DNA of 64,000 bases from the NCBI GenBank assembly GCA_036496605.1, contig DASXKV010000011.1, positions 1 to 64,000 of the forward strand, written 5' to 3'. This DNA is from Gemmatimonadaceae bacterium (GTDB lineage: Bacteria > Gemmatimonadota > Gemmatimonadetes > Gemmatimonadales > Gemmatimonadaceae). The position numbers were made by a program, and so were the translations under genes. Within the stretch, counting starts at the first letter, position 1, and each line of letters begins with the position of its first letter. Below, piece after piece: positions 36,501 to 44,614 of the stretch. A model generated the notes under the pieces. That model searched no databases. It was not told the DNA's origin and worked only from the letters and a program-made list of their open reading frames with translations.

Positions 36501-36987
36501 CGCCGCCAAGGCCGCCCGACTTCGCCGCGACGATGTACTTCCCGTCCGGCGTGAACTCCGGCGACGTGTACAGGTTGTCGTTTCCCTTCGTGAGCTGGAC
36601 GGTATCCCGTTTGTCGAGCGACAGCGTCCAGATGTTATCGCCGCCGCTGCGGTCCGATACAAAAACAATCTTCTTGCCATCGGGACTGAAACGGGGCTGG
36701 ACGTCCATCGCGAGGCCGCTCGTTAGGCGCGTCGCCGTCCCGCCCGTGATGGGCAGCGTATAGAGGTCGCCGAGCAGGTCGAACACGATCGTACGGCCAT
36801 CCGAACTCACGTCCAGCGAGATCCAGGACCCCTTCGTTGTCGTGAAGTTCACGTGTCGCGCGACGCTCAACGGTAAATCGGGCTTCTTTCCTTTGATGGC
36901 GTCAGGCTGTTGGCCGCGTGCGGCAGCGGGGATGCTGGCGAGCAGGAACGCCGCGCCGATCCCGAGGATACGACGGAGTGACCGCAT
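33547..36987 (-). CDS. Secreted TolB-propeller amidohydrolase
   Basis: Very large exported protein (1146 residues from the ATG at 36987; signal peptide ending AAARGQQ). The N-terminal two thirds (about 45-680) are TolB/WD40-like PD40 repeats such as FSPDGKKIVFVSDRSGG, FTPDGKYIV and WSPDGKSIAFV. A Ser/Lys/Pro-rich linker (KPDSTKPDSTKKAP) leads to an amidohydrolase domain (about 760-1140) with DIHYHPQW as the first metal HxH, GIGSHGQLQG and a C-terminal GKLADLVVLDKNPLD. Length and layout match propeller-amidohydrolase fusions common in Gemmatimonadota. Likely acts on peptides or imides in the periplasm; the substrate is unknown. Confidence 0.9.
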   Translation of the reverse strand: MRSLRRILGIGAAFLLASIPAAARGQQPDAIKGKKPDLPLSVARHVNFTTTKGSWISLDVSSDGRTIVFDLLGDLYTLPITGGTATRLTSGLAMDVQPRFSPDGKKIVFVSDRSGGDNIWTLSLDKRDTVQLTKGNDNLYTSPEFTPDGKYIVAAKSGGLGGAAKLWIYHVDGGSGAALVREPAALKVTGPTVSHNGRYVWYARRQGDWQYNAIFPQYQLAVYDRETGTNTVMSSRYGSAFRPQLSHDGKWLVYGTRFETNTGLRIRNVESGVEDWLIYPIQRDDQESRAPLDVLPGYAFTPDDKAVVISYGGEIWRVPVDKSKPEKISFTADVSVDVGPEVRFAYKVDDAGSFTAHQIRDIAPSPDGKRLAFVTLNRLYLADLPNGAPRRVTTEDVGEFDPTWSPDGKSIAFVTWNDKAGGQIYRVAADGKSAPQQLTRAPALYSQIAWSPDAKRIVAVKAAARDMQEALGFFGGGLGTEFVWVPASGGDMVVIGPSGNRTHPHFTSDSTRIFAYSQEEGLVSMRWDGTDVKSLIKVTGPLPPAGTLDDDHTTSVDMPMPTHYELEQNPTPPPAAAVVMAPHGDRALAQVGNDIYVVTVPYLGGPTPTVSVANPAAASFPVRRLTDIGGEFPAWSADSKSVHWAIGNAFVSFDLDRAKVVDDSLKVVARAKGDSASVTPAAKPDSTKPDSTKKAPAPTGYKPVERRITIGVSRDIPQSNAVLRGARVITMKGSEVIDDADIVVHENRIVAVGKRGSVTVPAGAQVIDVAGKTIVPGFVDIHYHPQWLIPRIHTAQVWQYLAQLAYGVTTTRDPQTATTDVLTYEDEVEAGHMIGPRIYSTGPGVFSGENLKDFEQTRNVLKRYATYYDTKTLKMYMTGNRQQREWVIMAAKDLGLMPTTEGGLDFKLNLTHAIDGYSGIEHALPIAPLYDDVVQLFKQTGVTNTPTLIVSYGGPFGENYWYTHTDVHGDAKLRRFTPEAELDAKTRRRGLGSGGSPGPGGWFMDEEYAFPLHAQFAKKVVEAGGRIGIGSHGQLQGLGYQWEMWMMASGGMSNHDVLRTATILGAEGIGMGADLGSIENGKLADLVVLDKNPLDDIRNTNAIRFVMKNGRMYDGNTLDEVYPTKKALQHFVWQDGAPGAVSTGTP

Positions 36988-37200
36988 GATGATACGGGTA
37001 AAGGGTGGCGTTGCGAGGGCGGAGGGAATCGCGGCCCAATATGCCGGCCGAGTGCGCTTCAACGCCAGTCAGGGCCTGGAAGTTGACGAATCGCAAACGA
37101 ATCGCGCCCGTCGATGAGGGGTAGACGCACCTTCACGTGTCTGAATCTGGAACGTCAAACCATCCTGATATCCGTTCTCGATCCATCAGTTCTCAATTCC

Positions 37201-38988
37201 ATGCACAGAAATCCGCTCTATTCGCTGGCGATTGCCATTATTGCAGCCGCCGGTTGCTCGAGTCACGACTCCACGACGGGGCCCAATACCACGTCATTTG
37301 CGAACAATCCCTGCTCGATTAGTGGGACGCTGCAGCTGAGCGTCGCGCAGACGGCCGTCGCCGATTGTACCAATGGCGGCACGACCCTCACCGTCGCCGG
37401 CAATGGGGCGAGCTACCTTGTGGTCGCTCAGTTTCCTGTCGATCTCGTACCGGACAACTTCGTCCAGTATCACGTGAGCTCGGGAACGGCGATCTCCGCG
37501 TCCCTTGGTCTCCCCAAGACGAGCCCATTCGCCGCCCGTGCGAACAACTCCCTGAGCTCGGCCGCCGCGCAACTCGCGATAATGCGACCGCGCGCGAAAC
37601 AGCTCGCCTTCGATCGAATGCTCCGCGGCCGCGCGCGACAGCAGCTCGAGAGTGGCCGTTGGAAGCCCTCGCTTTCCCTGTCGCGCGCGGTCACGGCCAG
37701 CAAAGCGCAAGCATCGATCAGCGCGACGAGCGTCCCGGCGCTCGGGAGCGTCCGTAATTTTCAGGTCCTCTCGAACGCTACGGGCACAGCGACGTCGACG
37801 GTATCGGCGCGTCTCGCCTACTCGGGCACCGACGTGTTGATCTACGTCGACACGCTCGCTCCCGCCAATGGGTTCACCTCCGCTCAGCTCCAGGCGTTCG
37901 GTCAACTGTTCGACCAAACGCTCTATCCGATCGACATCGCGGCCTTCGGTCCGCCATCCGACATCGATCAGAACGGGCACGTGATCATGTTGATGACTCC
38001 GGTTGTCAATGGGCTCACGTCAACGGCCGACTGCGCGTCGGGCTACGTCGCGGGTTTCTTCGACGAGGAAGATCTTGGCGGCGGACCGAACGACCCCACC
38101 TCGAACAACGGCGAGATATTCTACTCGATCGTGCCCGACCCAAACCACACGAAGAGCTGTACGCATTCCGTCGATGACGTGGGCTCCAGTGTGCCGGCGG
38201 TGTTCATGCACGAGCTGCAACATCTCATCTCCTTCTCGCAGCACGTCCTCATCCACGGTGGTGACCCCGAATACGGCTGGCTCGATGAAGGACTGAGCAT
38301 CGTCGCCGAGGAATTGGGTTCGCTGTACTACGAGAACAAGTGTCCGGGCACGGCCTGTCGCACCGATCCGAGTCAGCTCTTCCCCGATTCGTCTCAGGGC
38401 TTCATCTCCGACTTCCTGTACGACTCGTATCAGTATGCACTGCTCCCTGACACCGCGAGCGTTACGCTGCACAGCGACGCGGATGATGGATTTTCCTGGC
38501 GCGGTGGTGACTGGCTGCTCATGCGCTGGCTGGGCGACCAGATGGGTCCGGGTATCTTCAAGCGGCTCGACGAGAATACGCTCACGGGTGTCGCCAACAT
38601 CGTGAATGTGAGTGGCCAATCCTTTCCGTCACTCTTCGCTAACTTCGGCTTGTCGCTCGTGACGGACAGCCTTCCTGGACAGCCACGCACACTCGCACCG
38701 GCGGCGGATCGGTTCGTGACGCGCAACGTTCGGCAGCTCTGGAATCGTTTGTATGTCACGTCGGGAGGAAGTTCGGACGTCCCGCTCCCCTATCCAGTTC
38801 AGCTGTTCGCGATCACCGGCGATACGTCGACCGCAATCATGGATCCAGGCACTGGATCCTACTTCCGGCTCGATACGCCGACGAGCGCCGCAACCGTGAC
38901 GATTCAGTTCGCCGGCCCCGGCGGCGCCGCCTTGCCCGCCGCGGTGCATCCGCAGCTCAGTATCTTCCGTCTGCCATCAGGTCAATGA
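37201..38988 (+). CDS. M30 (hyicolysin)-like zinc metallopeptidase lipoprotein
   Basis: 595-residue lipoprotein from the ATG at 37201 (lipobox IAAAGCSS). The catalytic motif HELQHL places His337, Glu338 and His341 in an HExxH helix, and the following GWLDEGLSIVAEEL gives a downstream acidic ligand candidate, as in hyicolysin-type peptidases. An N-terminal beta-sandwich (about 40-140, GTLQLSVAQTAVADC) and a basic helical linker precede the catalytic region. The C-terminal 100 residues look like a PPC/beta-sandwich module. Divergent from the propeller-amidohydrolase, with about 210 bp between starts. Family assignment from motif spacing only. Confidence 0.8.
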   Translation: MHRNPLYSLAIAIIAAAGCSSHDSTTGPNTTSFANNPCSISGTLQLSVAQTAVADCTNGGTTLTVAGNGASYLVVAQFPVDLVPDNFVQYHVSSGTAISASLGLPKTSPFAARANNSLSSAAAQLAIMRPRAKQLAFDRMLRGRARQQLESGRWKPSLSLSRAVTASKAQASISATSVPALGSVRNFQVLSNATGTATSTVSARLAYSGTDVLIYVDTLAPANGFTSAQLQAFGQLFDQTLYPIDIAAFGPPSDIDQNGHVIMLMTPVVNGLTSTADCASGYVAGFFDEEDLGGGPNDPTSNNGEIFYSIVPDPNHTKSCTHSVDDVGSSVPAVFMHELQHLISFSQHVLIHGGDPEYGWLDEGLSIVAEELGSLYYENKCPGTACRTDPSQLFPDSSQGFISDFLYDSYQYALLPDTASVTLHSDADDGFSWRGGDWLLMRWLGDQMGPGIFKRLDENTLTGVANIVNVSGQSFPSLFANFGLSLVTDSLPGQPRTLAPAADRFVTRNVRQLWNRLYVTSGGSSDVPLPYPVQLFAITGDTSTAIMDPGTGSYFRLDTPTSAATVTIQFAGPGGAALPAAVHPQLSIFRLPSGQ

Positions 38989-39007
38989 TGCATAACGAGC
39001 TCCGCCG

Positions 39008-41119
39008 TCAGCGTGTCGAGATGGCTGCGGAGGTTGCGAGCGACGTCGAATAGGGCACGAACGCGATCGACGTGTCCGTGAGCGACGCGGGAGGACGATA
39101 GCGATACCACGCCCGGTCGCCGAAACGCTCGCGCAGCAGCTCGTCTCTCGGGCCAAGGTCGCGCGCGAACACGACGTCTCCTCCAATGCGTCCGTCAGGA
39201 CCGATACGCTGATTGGCGAGAAAGAGCGCGTACGGCATGCTCCCGAATGCGTCTTGCTCGACTTCGCGAAGACACGCGGGTGTCGGCGACGAGCCTCGCA
39301 CGAGCGCGATCGTCTGATCAGCTGCGAGCCCCGGTACCAGTTGAGCCTTGCCGAAACGGCGCGCACGCGTCAGCACACGGCTCTGGCGCTCGCCGGCAGT
39401 GCGAGCGGGCAGACTGTCTTCAGCATCCAGAGCGGTCTGTAACGCGCAGGCATCGAGCGTACTGGCGACGTGATCCGCCTCGAACTGCTGCACCCCGAGC
39501 ACGCGCAGTCGCGCCAGCAGCCGGCCGCGCCAGGATTCGTTGACGAACACCAGGGCGTGATGCAGTCCCGCCTGACGAATCTGCTCGTCGACGTCCGTTT
39601 TGAGCTTCGTGCGCTGTTCGCGATAGAGCAGGACGCGAGCGCCCGCGCTCGAGATGCCTAACGGTCCAAGCCACGACACGACAACGCAGAGTGGAAGCAC
39701 GAGGAGAGTCACGCGTCGAGCCACCGGTATCTCACGCCACGCGTACGACGCAATGGCTGGCGCCTGCGCCGCGAAATAGACGAATGCGGGCAACGCGGTG
39801 AAGAGAAAGCGCGGCCCGGCGAAGAAGCCATCGAACCAGTACGCGCCGTATCCCGCGAGAAATGACGTCGCGAGTGCCGCGAGTAGCACGTCCCATCGGG
39901 ATGAAATTTTCGTCGCGACAAGCCCGAGCACCCCAACGAGAACGATGACGAGCGCCGGAATCGGCCACTCGAAGAGGAACCGGTCGAGGCGCATCAGATA
40001 GCCCGATGCGAGAATCACGCCGTGCAACGGCGTGTGCAACTCGCCATTCGGTGCGAGGTGAAAGCCAATGCGGTGCGCGGCCCCGTTCAGCGCGTCGTAG
40101 CCGAAGAGGAATGGATCACCTGTCGTCCGCGCATTTGCCCAGAGGAGCAACACGACCGGCACGGCAGCCGTCGCAATCTGAATGCCGATGTCGCGCCAAC
40201 GCTCGGATGCACTCGTGAGGCGCCACAGCTGAAAGCCACCTATCACGAGGCCGACCAGCGCGGCGTCCAGTGGACGCACGGTCGCGACGATGCCTAACGC
40301 GACCCCGATCATGCCGGCGCACATCCATCGCTTGCGCAATGTGGTCGCTCGATCCCAACGCGTCAGCGACGCCAGTGCCAGCATCGAGAACGCGAGCGCT
40401 GGCACGTGGTCCATCTGGCTCGCGCCCATGATCAACACCATTGGACTCAACGCGAAGAGCAGCGTTGTCGAACGCGCCGAGAGCTCGTCGACGACATCGG
40501 TCGCGAAGCGGTACATCTGCCACGTAGCGAAACCAAGCAGCAGTGGATTCACCAGCCAGGCTGCGCCCGCCGCCAGACCCACCGCCACGAACGCTGGACC
40601 GCCGATCGGATATTGCGAGAACCAGTGTCCTGCCTGATCGATGACCGGCGCGGTATTGAAGAACTCTCGATGCGCTTCGGCGGCGAGCATCAGCCGGCCC
40701 GAGAGCAGAATTCGGGCGTGCCACAGCTGCGCCATTTCGTCGCTCGTGAATGGCTGGCCGGCGAAGCAGTACTGGGCCAGCACGGCGCTGAGCACAAAAG
40801 CAAACGCCGAGACACCGACCGCGAATGCCCGCGCGGATGGTCCCAGCAACAGTTGGCGCGCGCGCCCGAGGAGACCATCCACACGCCGTCCACCCACGAT
40901 CGCAGCGCCTAACGCGATTGCGACCACGATGCCGCCACGAATCATCCATTCGCGCACCGCACCGCCCCACCACCCGATTGCGCGGCCGTCCGTCAGCAGA
41001 TTCGCGAGCGGCACGAGGCCAAGCACTGCGCAGAGCGCGGCGAAGCCGCCGAGCGGAGCGGCTCGAAGCAGTTGATCTCGCCGAGGGGCGTCCGGTTTCT
41101 CCAAACGTGGCGCGGACAT
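39008..41119 (-). CDS. Polytopic GT-C-type glycosyltransferase-like membrane protein
   Basis: 703 residues with about ten to twelve hydrophobic helices in residues 25-500, then a soluble C-terminal domain of about 200 residues. The first periplasmic loop has FTSDEMAQLWHARILLSG, the acidic motif typical of GT-C/PMT-type enzymes that use polyprenyl-phosphate sugars; the FSQYPIGGPAF loop is also seen in this group. Acceptor unknown. The C-terminal domain contains Cys residues and a DUF-like arrangement with no recognised motif. Downstream of the PBP2 gene on the same strand, but separated by a terminator, so probably not the same transcript. Confidence 0.8.
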   Translation of the reverse strand: MSAPRLEKPDAPRRDQLLRAAPLGGFAALCAVLGLVPLANLLTDGRAIGWWGGAVREWMIRGGIVVAIALGAAIVGGRRVDGLLGRARQLLLGPSARAFAVGVSAFAFVLSAVLAQYCFAGQPFTSDEMAQLWHARILLSGRLMLAAEAHREFFNTAPVIDQAGHWFSQYPIGGPAFVAVGLAAGAAWLVNPLLLGFATWQMYRFATDVVDELSARSTTLLFALSPMVLIMGASQMDHVPALAFSMLALASLTRWDRATTLRKRWMCAGMIGVALGIVATVRPLDAALVGLVIGGFQLWRLTSASERWRDIGIQIATAAVPVVLLLWANARTTGDPFLFGYDALNGAAHRIGFHLAPNGELHTPLHGVILASGYLMRLDRFLFEWPIPALVIVLVGVLGLVATKISSRWDVLLAALATSFLAGYGAYWFDGFFAGPRFLFTALPAFVYFAAQAPAIASYAWREIPVARRVTLLVLPLCVVVSWLGPLGISSAGARVLLYREQRTKLKTDVDEQIRQAGLHHALVFVNESWRGRLLARLRVLGVQQFEADHVASTLDACALQTALDAEDSLPARTAGERQSRVLTRARRFGKAQLVPGLAADQTIALVRGSSPTPACLREVEQDAFGSMPYALFLANQRIGPDGRIGGDVVFARDLGPRDELLRERFGDRAWYRYRPPASLTDTSIAFVPYSTSLATSAAISTR

Positions 41120-41160
41120 CTGTCGCTCTCATGACGCCCGGTCCGCGCAACCCGTTACCA

Positions 41161-41196
41161 AACAAAAAGGCTCGGCGCGATGAATTGCGCCGAGCC
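41161..41196 (-). terminator. Intrinsic terminator after the PBP2 gene
   Basis: Perfect 10-bp stem GGCTCGGCGC (41169-41178) / GCGCCGAGCC (41187-41196) with an 8-base loop. On the minus strand the stem is followed by TTTTTG, giving a textbook Rho-independent terminator for the gene at 41230-43008. Confidence 0.85.
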
Positions 41197-41229
41197 CCAT
41201 CGCCTAACCTCCAGCCCCTAGCCTCTCAC

Positions 41230-43008
41230 TCATCCCTCGGTTTGCAGCGTGCTCGTGATATTCGAGTGCAGATAGTGCGCGATGATCGCCGAGGCGATGT
41301 TCGCCGCGCGCGTTCCGTGGCCGCCGAACTCCAACATCACCGCGACGACAATCTTTGGATTGTCGGCTGGGGCGAAGCCCACGAACCACGCATGATTCAG
41401 TTCGACGCCGTTCTTCCGCGTTCCGCTCTGCGCCGTCCCTGTCTTTCCCGCCAGAAGGCCCTTGAGCGCCTCACCCGCGACCGCCGCGGTTCCACCAGCC
41501 TGCGCGACGTTGGCCAACGCCGTACGCAGCTGATTCATCTGGTCGACGCTCAGGTTTAGTACCTTCGTACGCTCTTCCTTCTCGCGCGCCACGTGCGGCT
41601 TGGCGGCGTAGCCGTCAGTCGCCAGGGCCGAGTAGAAATGCGCCATGTTCACGACCGTCTGTGAGTTCTCACCCTGACCGATCGCGAGGTTCAGCGACAC
41701 TGCCTGCGTCCAGCCGCCAGGATATTTCTCGTTGTAGTACTGCACCGTCGGCGGGAAGCTCGGCCGACGCTCCTCGGGAAGGTCAATTCCCGATTTCTGC
41801 CCGAAGCCGAGGTTCACGCCGCCGGCGACGAGCCGTGACACCTGGAGTCTCAATCCGAGCTGATAGAAGTAGACATCGCACGACTTCGCGATCGCGCCAC
41901 TCAGATTCAAACTGCCGTGGCCATTCTTGTCCCAACAGCGCCAGGCGCGGTTGCCGAAGTAGTAGTAGCCTTTGCACGGCTCCGGCATGTGCTCGTTGAA
42001 GTTGACGGCATTGTTCTGAAGGGCGATTACGGCCGTTGCGAGCTTCCAAGTCGAGCCGGGCGGATACGTTCCCTGCAGTGCCTTGTTGTAGAGCGGCTTT
42101 CGCGGATCGGTGCGCAGCGAGTCGTAGTATTCCGACGAGACGCCACCGATGAAGCGATTCGGATCGAAGCTTGGCGCGCTGTACAGCGCGAGCACTTCGC
42201 CACTCTGCGGAACCATCGCCACGACGCCGCCTTGCAGTGAATCAGCGAACAGCTTCGCGACGAACCGCTGCAGATCCAGATCGATATTCGTGTACAGTGG
42301 CGGCGCGCCGACCGGGTCCAGCTGTCGGTCCGTCACCTCGCGCAGCACGGAGTTGCGTGCATCGACCTCGACGAATCGGCTGCCCTCGCGGCCCCGTAGC
42401 TCCGTCTCGTATTGCTTCTCGAGACCCTGCTTACCGATCTGTTGTCCCGCCTTGTAGCCCTGATATTGCGGTGATGCGAGCTCGCTCTCGTTGATTTCGC
42501 CCGTATACCCGACGAATGCCGCAACCGCGCCAGAATCCGGATAGTACCGCTTCGGTGCGGATTGAATGATCAAACTTGGAAAATCGATGCGATGCTCCTC
42601 GAGCACCGACACGACGTCGAATGACGCGTCAGGTATGATCACCGCGGGACGCGCACGATCGCGACGATATCGCCGAATGGCGGCGTCGATTTGGTTTGGC
42701 GTGAGCTCGATCGTTCCCTTCAGTCTCACCAGCGTCGCGCGGAGTGAGTCCTCCGATTTTGGCAACAGCGAGACCGAGTACCCCACGGCATTTTCGGCGA
42801 TGATGCGGCCAGCGCGGTCGTAGATGATTCCCCGTGCCGCCGGCAGCGGCACTTCACGCAGTCGATTTTCCTCCGACTGCAGAACCCATTGCTGATTGCG
42901 AAGGATTTGCGTGCGGAAGAATGCGCTGAGCAGGAAGCCGATCACGATCAACAGCAGCACGCTCGCCTGCCGGCCGCGGCGCGCGACGTCGTTCGGGTGG
43001 AAACTCAT
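41230..43008 (-). CDS. mrdA: Penicillin-binding protein 2 (elongasome transpeptidase)
   Basis: Class B PBP of 592 residues that cross-links peptidoglycan during side-wall growth. One N-terminal transmembrane helix (SVLLLIVIGFLLSAFF, about 16-31), the dimerisation/pedestal domain with AARGIIYDRAGRIIAEN, and the transpeptidase domain with the nucleophile in PGSTWKLAT (SxxK), SCD in AKSCDVYFYQLG (SxN-equivalent), and KTGTAQSG (KTG). These motifs and the length fit PBP2 rather than FtsI. The usual neighbours mreBCD or rodA are not adjacent here. Terminator immediately downstream. Confidence 0.93.
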   Translation of the reverse strand: MSFHPNDVARRGRQASVLLLIVIGFLLSAFFRTQILRNQQWVLQSEENRLREVPLPAARGIIYDRAGRIIAENAVGYSVSLLPKSEDSLRATLVRLKGTIELTPNQIDAAIRRYRRDRARPAVIIPDASFDVVSVLEEHRIDFPSLIIQSAPKRYYPDSGAVAAFVGYTGEINESELASPQYQGYKAGQQIGKQGLEKQYETELRGREGSRFVEVDARNSVLREVTDRQLDPVGAPPLYTNIDLDLQRFVAKLFADSLQGGVVAMVPQSGEVLALYSAPSFDPNRFIGGVSSEYYDSLRTDPRKPLYNKALQGTYPPGSTWKLATAVIALQNNAVNFNEHMPEPCKGYYYFGNRAWRCWDKNGHGSLNLSGAIAKSCDVYFYQLGLRLQVSRLVAGGVNLGFGQKSGIDLPEERRPSFPPTVQYYNEKYPGGWTQAVSLNLAIGQGENSQTVVNMAHFYSALATDGYAAKPHVAREKEERTKVLNLSVDQMNQLRTALANVAQAGGTAAVAGEALKGLLAGKTGTAQSGTRKNGVELNHAWFVGFAPADNPKIVVAVMLEFGGHGTRAANIASAIIAHYLHSNITSTLQTEG

Positions 43009-43184
43009 GCTGAAATCATAATCGACGTTCGACTCGGCGTCCCCGCACTACATCACAGTTCGAGCTTGATCCGCTTTCACAGAGACACTGACGAGCATGG
43101 CCTCCCCGCGATACGACCTATTGCGCACTGGTCTACTCAATCTTCGTCAGAGAGTTTTCACCAGTCCATCGCATCGAGGTACGC

Positions 43185-43712
43185 GTGAAAACGGCCGCTA
43201 CTCTACTCATCAGCCTGCTCGCCGGTTCCACGGTGGCGGCGCAATCGCCCGCCGCGAGACCGGCGGCGGACACCGTGATCAGTGGAAGTCACTTCGCCGC
43301 TGCAGAGCAGTTTCTCGAGGTCGCGCAGACCGAAAAAGGTCTACGCGACGGAATTCGGATGTACTTCGATGCGCAGGTGCAGCAGAATCCGCTGATGACG
43401 CCATATCGCCCGACGATGGAAGCGTTCGCCGCGAAGTATCTTGTCTGGAGCGATCTCAAGCCCCGCCTCGCCCGCATCTACGCGCAAGCTCTTACCGAGG
43501 ATCAGCTCCGTACCGCGATTGCCTTCCAACAGTCACCGGCAGGACAGGCGTTCACGGCGCATCAGGCCGAGCTTCAGGTGGCGCTCATGCAGATCGTGCA
43601 GGAACAGCTGCGTGCCCATGGCAGCGAGCTTCAGGAGATGATCCAGGCTCGAGCCGCCGAGCTGGACAAGCAAACTAGTCCCGCGAGTAAGAAGCCGCGC
43701 GAGGATCGTTAG
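43185..43712 (+). CDS. DUF2059-type exported helical protein
   Basis: 175-residue secreted protein starting with GTG at 43185; signal peptide AATLLISLLAGSTVAAQ. The mature part matches DUF2059 in pattern: FLEVAQTEKGLRDGIRMYFDAQV, then YLVWSDLKPRLARIYAQALTEDQLRTAIAFQQSPAGQAF in pieces, a helical unit found at the C-terminus of many periplasmic proteins. The function of the family is unknown. Its 3' end overlaps, tail to tail, the HTH-like gene on the opposite strand by 38 bp. Confidence 0.85.
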   Translation: MKTAATLLISLLAGSTVAAQSPAARPAADTVISGSHFAAAEQFLEVAQTEKGLRDGIRMYFDAQVQQNPLMTPYRPTMEAFAAKYLVWSDLKPRLARIYAQALTEDQLRTAIAFQQSPAGQAFTAHQAELQVALMQIVQEQLRAHGSELQEMIQARAAELDKQTSPASKKPREDR

Positions 43713-44064
43713 GCTTCGCGCCGTCGTTCTTTCCGAGAACGCTGTGCAACCGGCGCTGCAGCGTCAGTGTCGTACCGAGGTCGGAGAGAAGATTCAGTGT
43801 TCCGACTCGGCGATCGGCCGGAAGACCGACTCCATGGTCGTCCTCGCCGCAGATGAGCCACCAGGTATCCACGTCATAGCCGCGTACGATCGCCGATAGC
43901 GCAGCGAGACTCGGGCGGCTGGTCTGGCCGGCGAGTATCACTCGCAGGTCCGCTTCGCGAGTGCCGATTCGCCGCGCGGCAGTCGCGACATCGCCTCTGT
44001 CAAATCGATCGACCAGCTCGCGAACGCGAGCAGCCAGTTCTCGCCCCTCGATTGCCTCTGACAT
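43675..44064 (-). CDS. Putative XRE/HTH-type DNA-binding protein
   Basis: 129 residues from the ATG at 44064 (the frame continues 13 codons upstream). The stretch DVATAARRIGTREADLRVILAGQ followed by SLAALSAIVRGYDVDTWWLICGED resembles an XRE-type helix-turn-helix with its last helix and the 'typical HTH tail' (L..I...GV...WLL.G). The C-terminal 35 residues are basic (LTLQRRLHSVLGKND). Cytosolic. Convergent and overlapping with the DUF2059 gene by 38 bp. A regulator role is a guess from the fold only. Confidence 0.65.
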   Translation of the reverse strand: MSEAIEGRELAARVRELVDRFDRGDVATAARRIGTREADLRVILAGQTSRPSLAALSAIVRGYDVDTWWLICGEDDHGVGLPADRRVGTLNLLSDLGTTLTLQRRLHSVLGKNDGAKPNDPRAASYSRD

Positions 44065-44106
44065 GCCCGTGGAAAGGAAAGTAGGAATGTACCTTCTCTT
44101 CACGCC

Positions 44107-44400
44107 TTACGTATGATCCGAGGAGTCGGAATCGACGCCGGTTGGCGGCGTGACGCGTCTCATCGGCCCCGTGTGGCGCGGGACGACCGTGGACTTTTCC
44201 AATAAATGAAACAGGCGTTCCGCGGGAAGATCTTCCCACTCGGCCGGAACGGGTGCGAGCCGTCTCAGCGCTCCGGATTCGGACTCGAAGGTGAGCCATC
44301 CTTTCTCGAAGCCAGGATTGATCACGGCGCCGCTGATCGGAACAGTGTTCCACACGTGCCAGTGCATTCCGGATGCGTCCGCGAAGTTCCTGCTTGCCAT
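44107..44400 (-). CDS. Small uncharacterised protein, paralogue of the product at 57834
   Basis: 97 residues from the ATG at 44400; the open frame continues to 44640 but there overlaps the start region of the divergent ATPase gene, so I prefer the short form. No known family. The pattern W.VWN..PI, GWLTFESESGALRRLAPVP, WEDLP and a final LFHLLEK is shared with the 131-residue protein at 57834-58229 (W.VWD, GWLAFQSGSEWRRLAPIP, WES, LLSLLK). The two therefore define a small domain of about 60 residues. Function unknown; soluble; sits directly upstream of and divergent from the exopolysaccharide operon. Confidence 0.7.
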   Translation of the reverse strand: MASRNFADASGMHWHVWNTVPISGAVINPGFEKGWLTFESESGALRRLAPVPAEWEDLPAERLFHLLEKSTVVPRHTGPMRRVTPPTGVDSDSSDHT

Positions 44401-44614
44401 ACATCCGAGCTGAAGCAAACTCGATTCCACAGCGAATTCGTCGGGCACGATCGGACCTGCTTGGGGTCGTAAGCGCTCGGCAGCCAATGGGCTTGGGCGC
44501 GAAGTGTGCTCCTCGTCACCACGCACGCGGTATCGCGAACAGGGCAAAGCCAGCCATGTCGTGGTCGGCACGTGAATTGACTGCCTTTTCAGGGCGTTCG
44601 CACAACCTCGCTGA

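Noticed and set aside
44000-44404. 134-residue minus-strand frame
   Set aside because: Arg-rich shadow overlapping two better-supported small genes in another frame.
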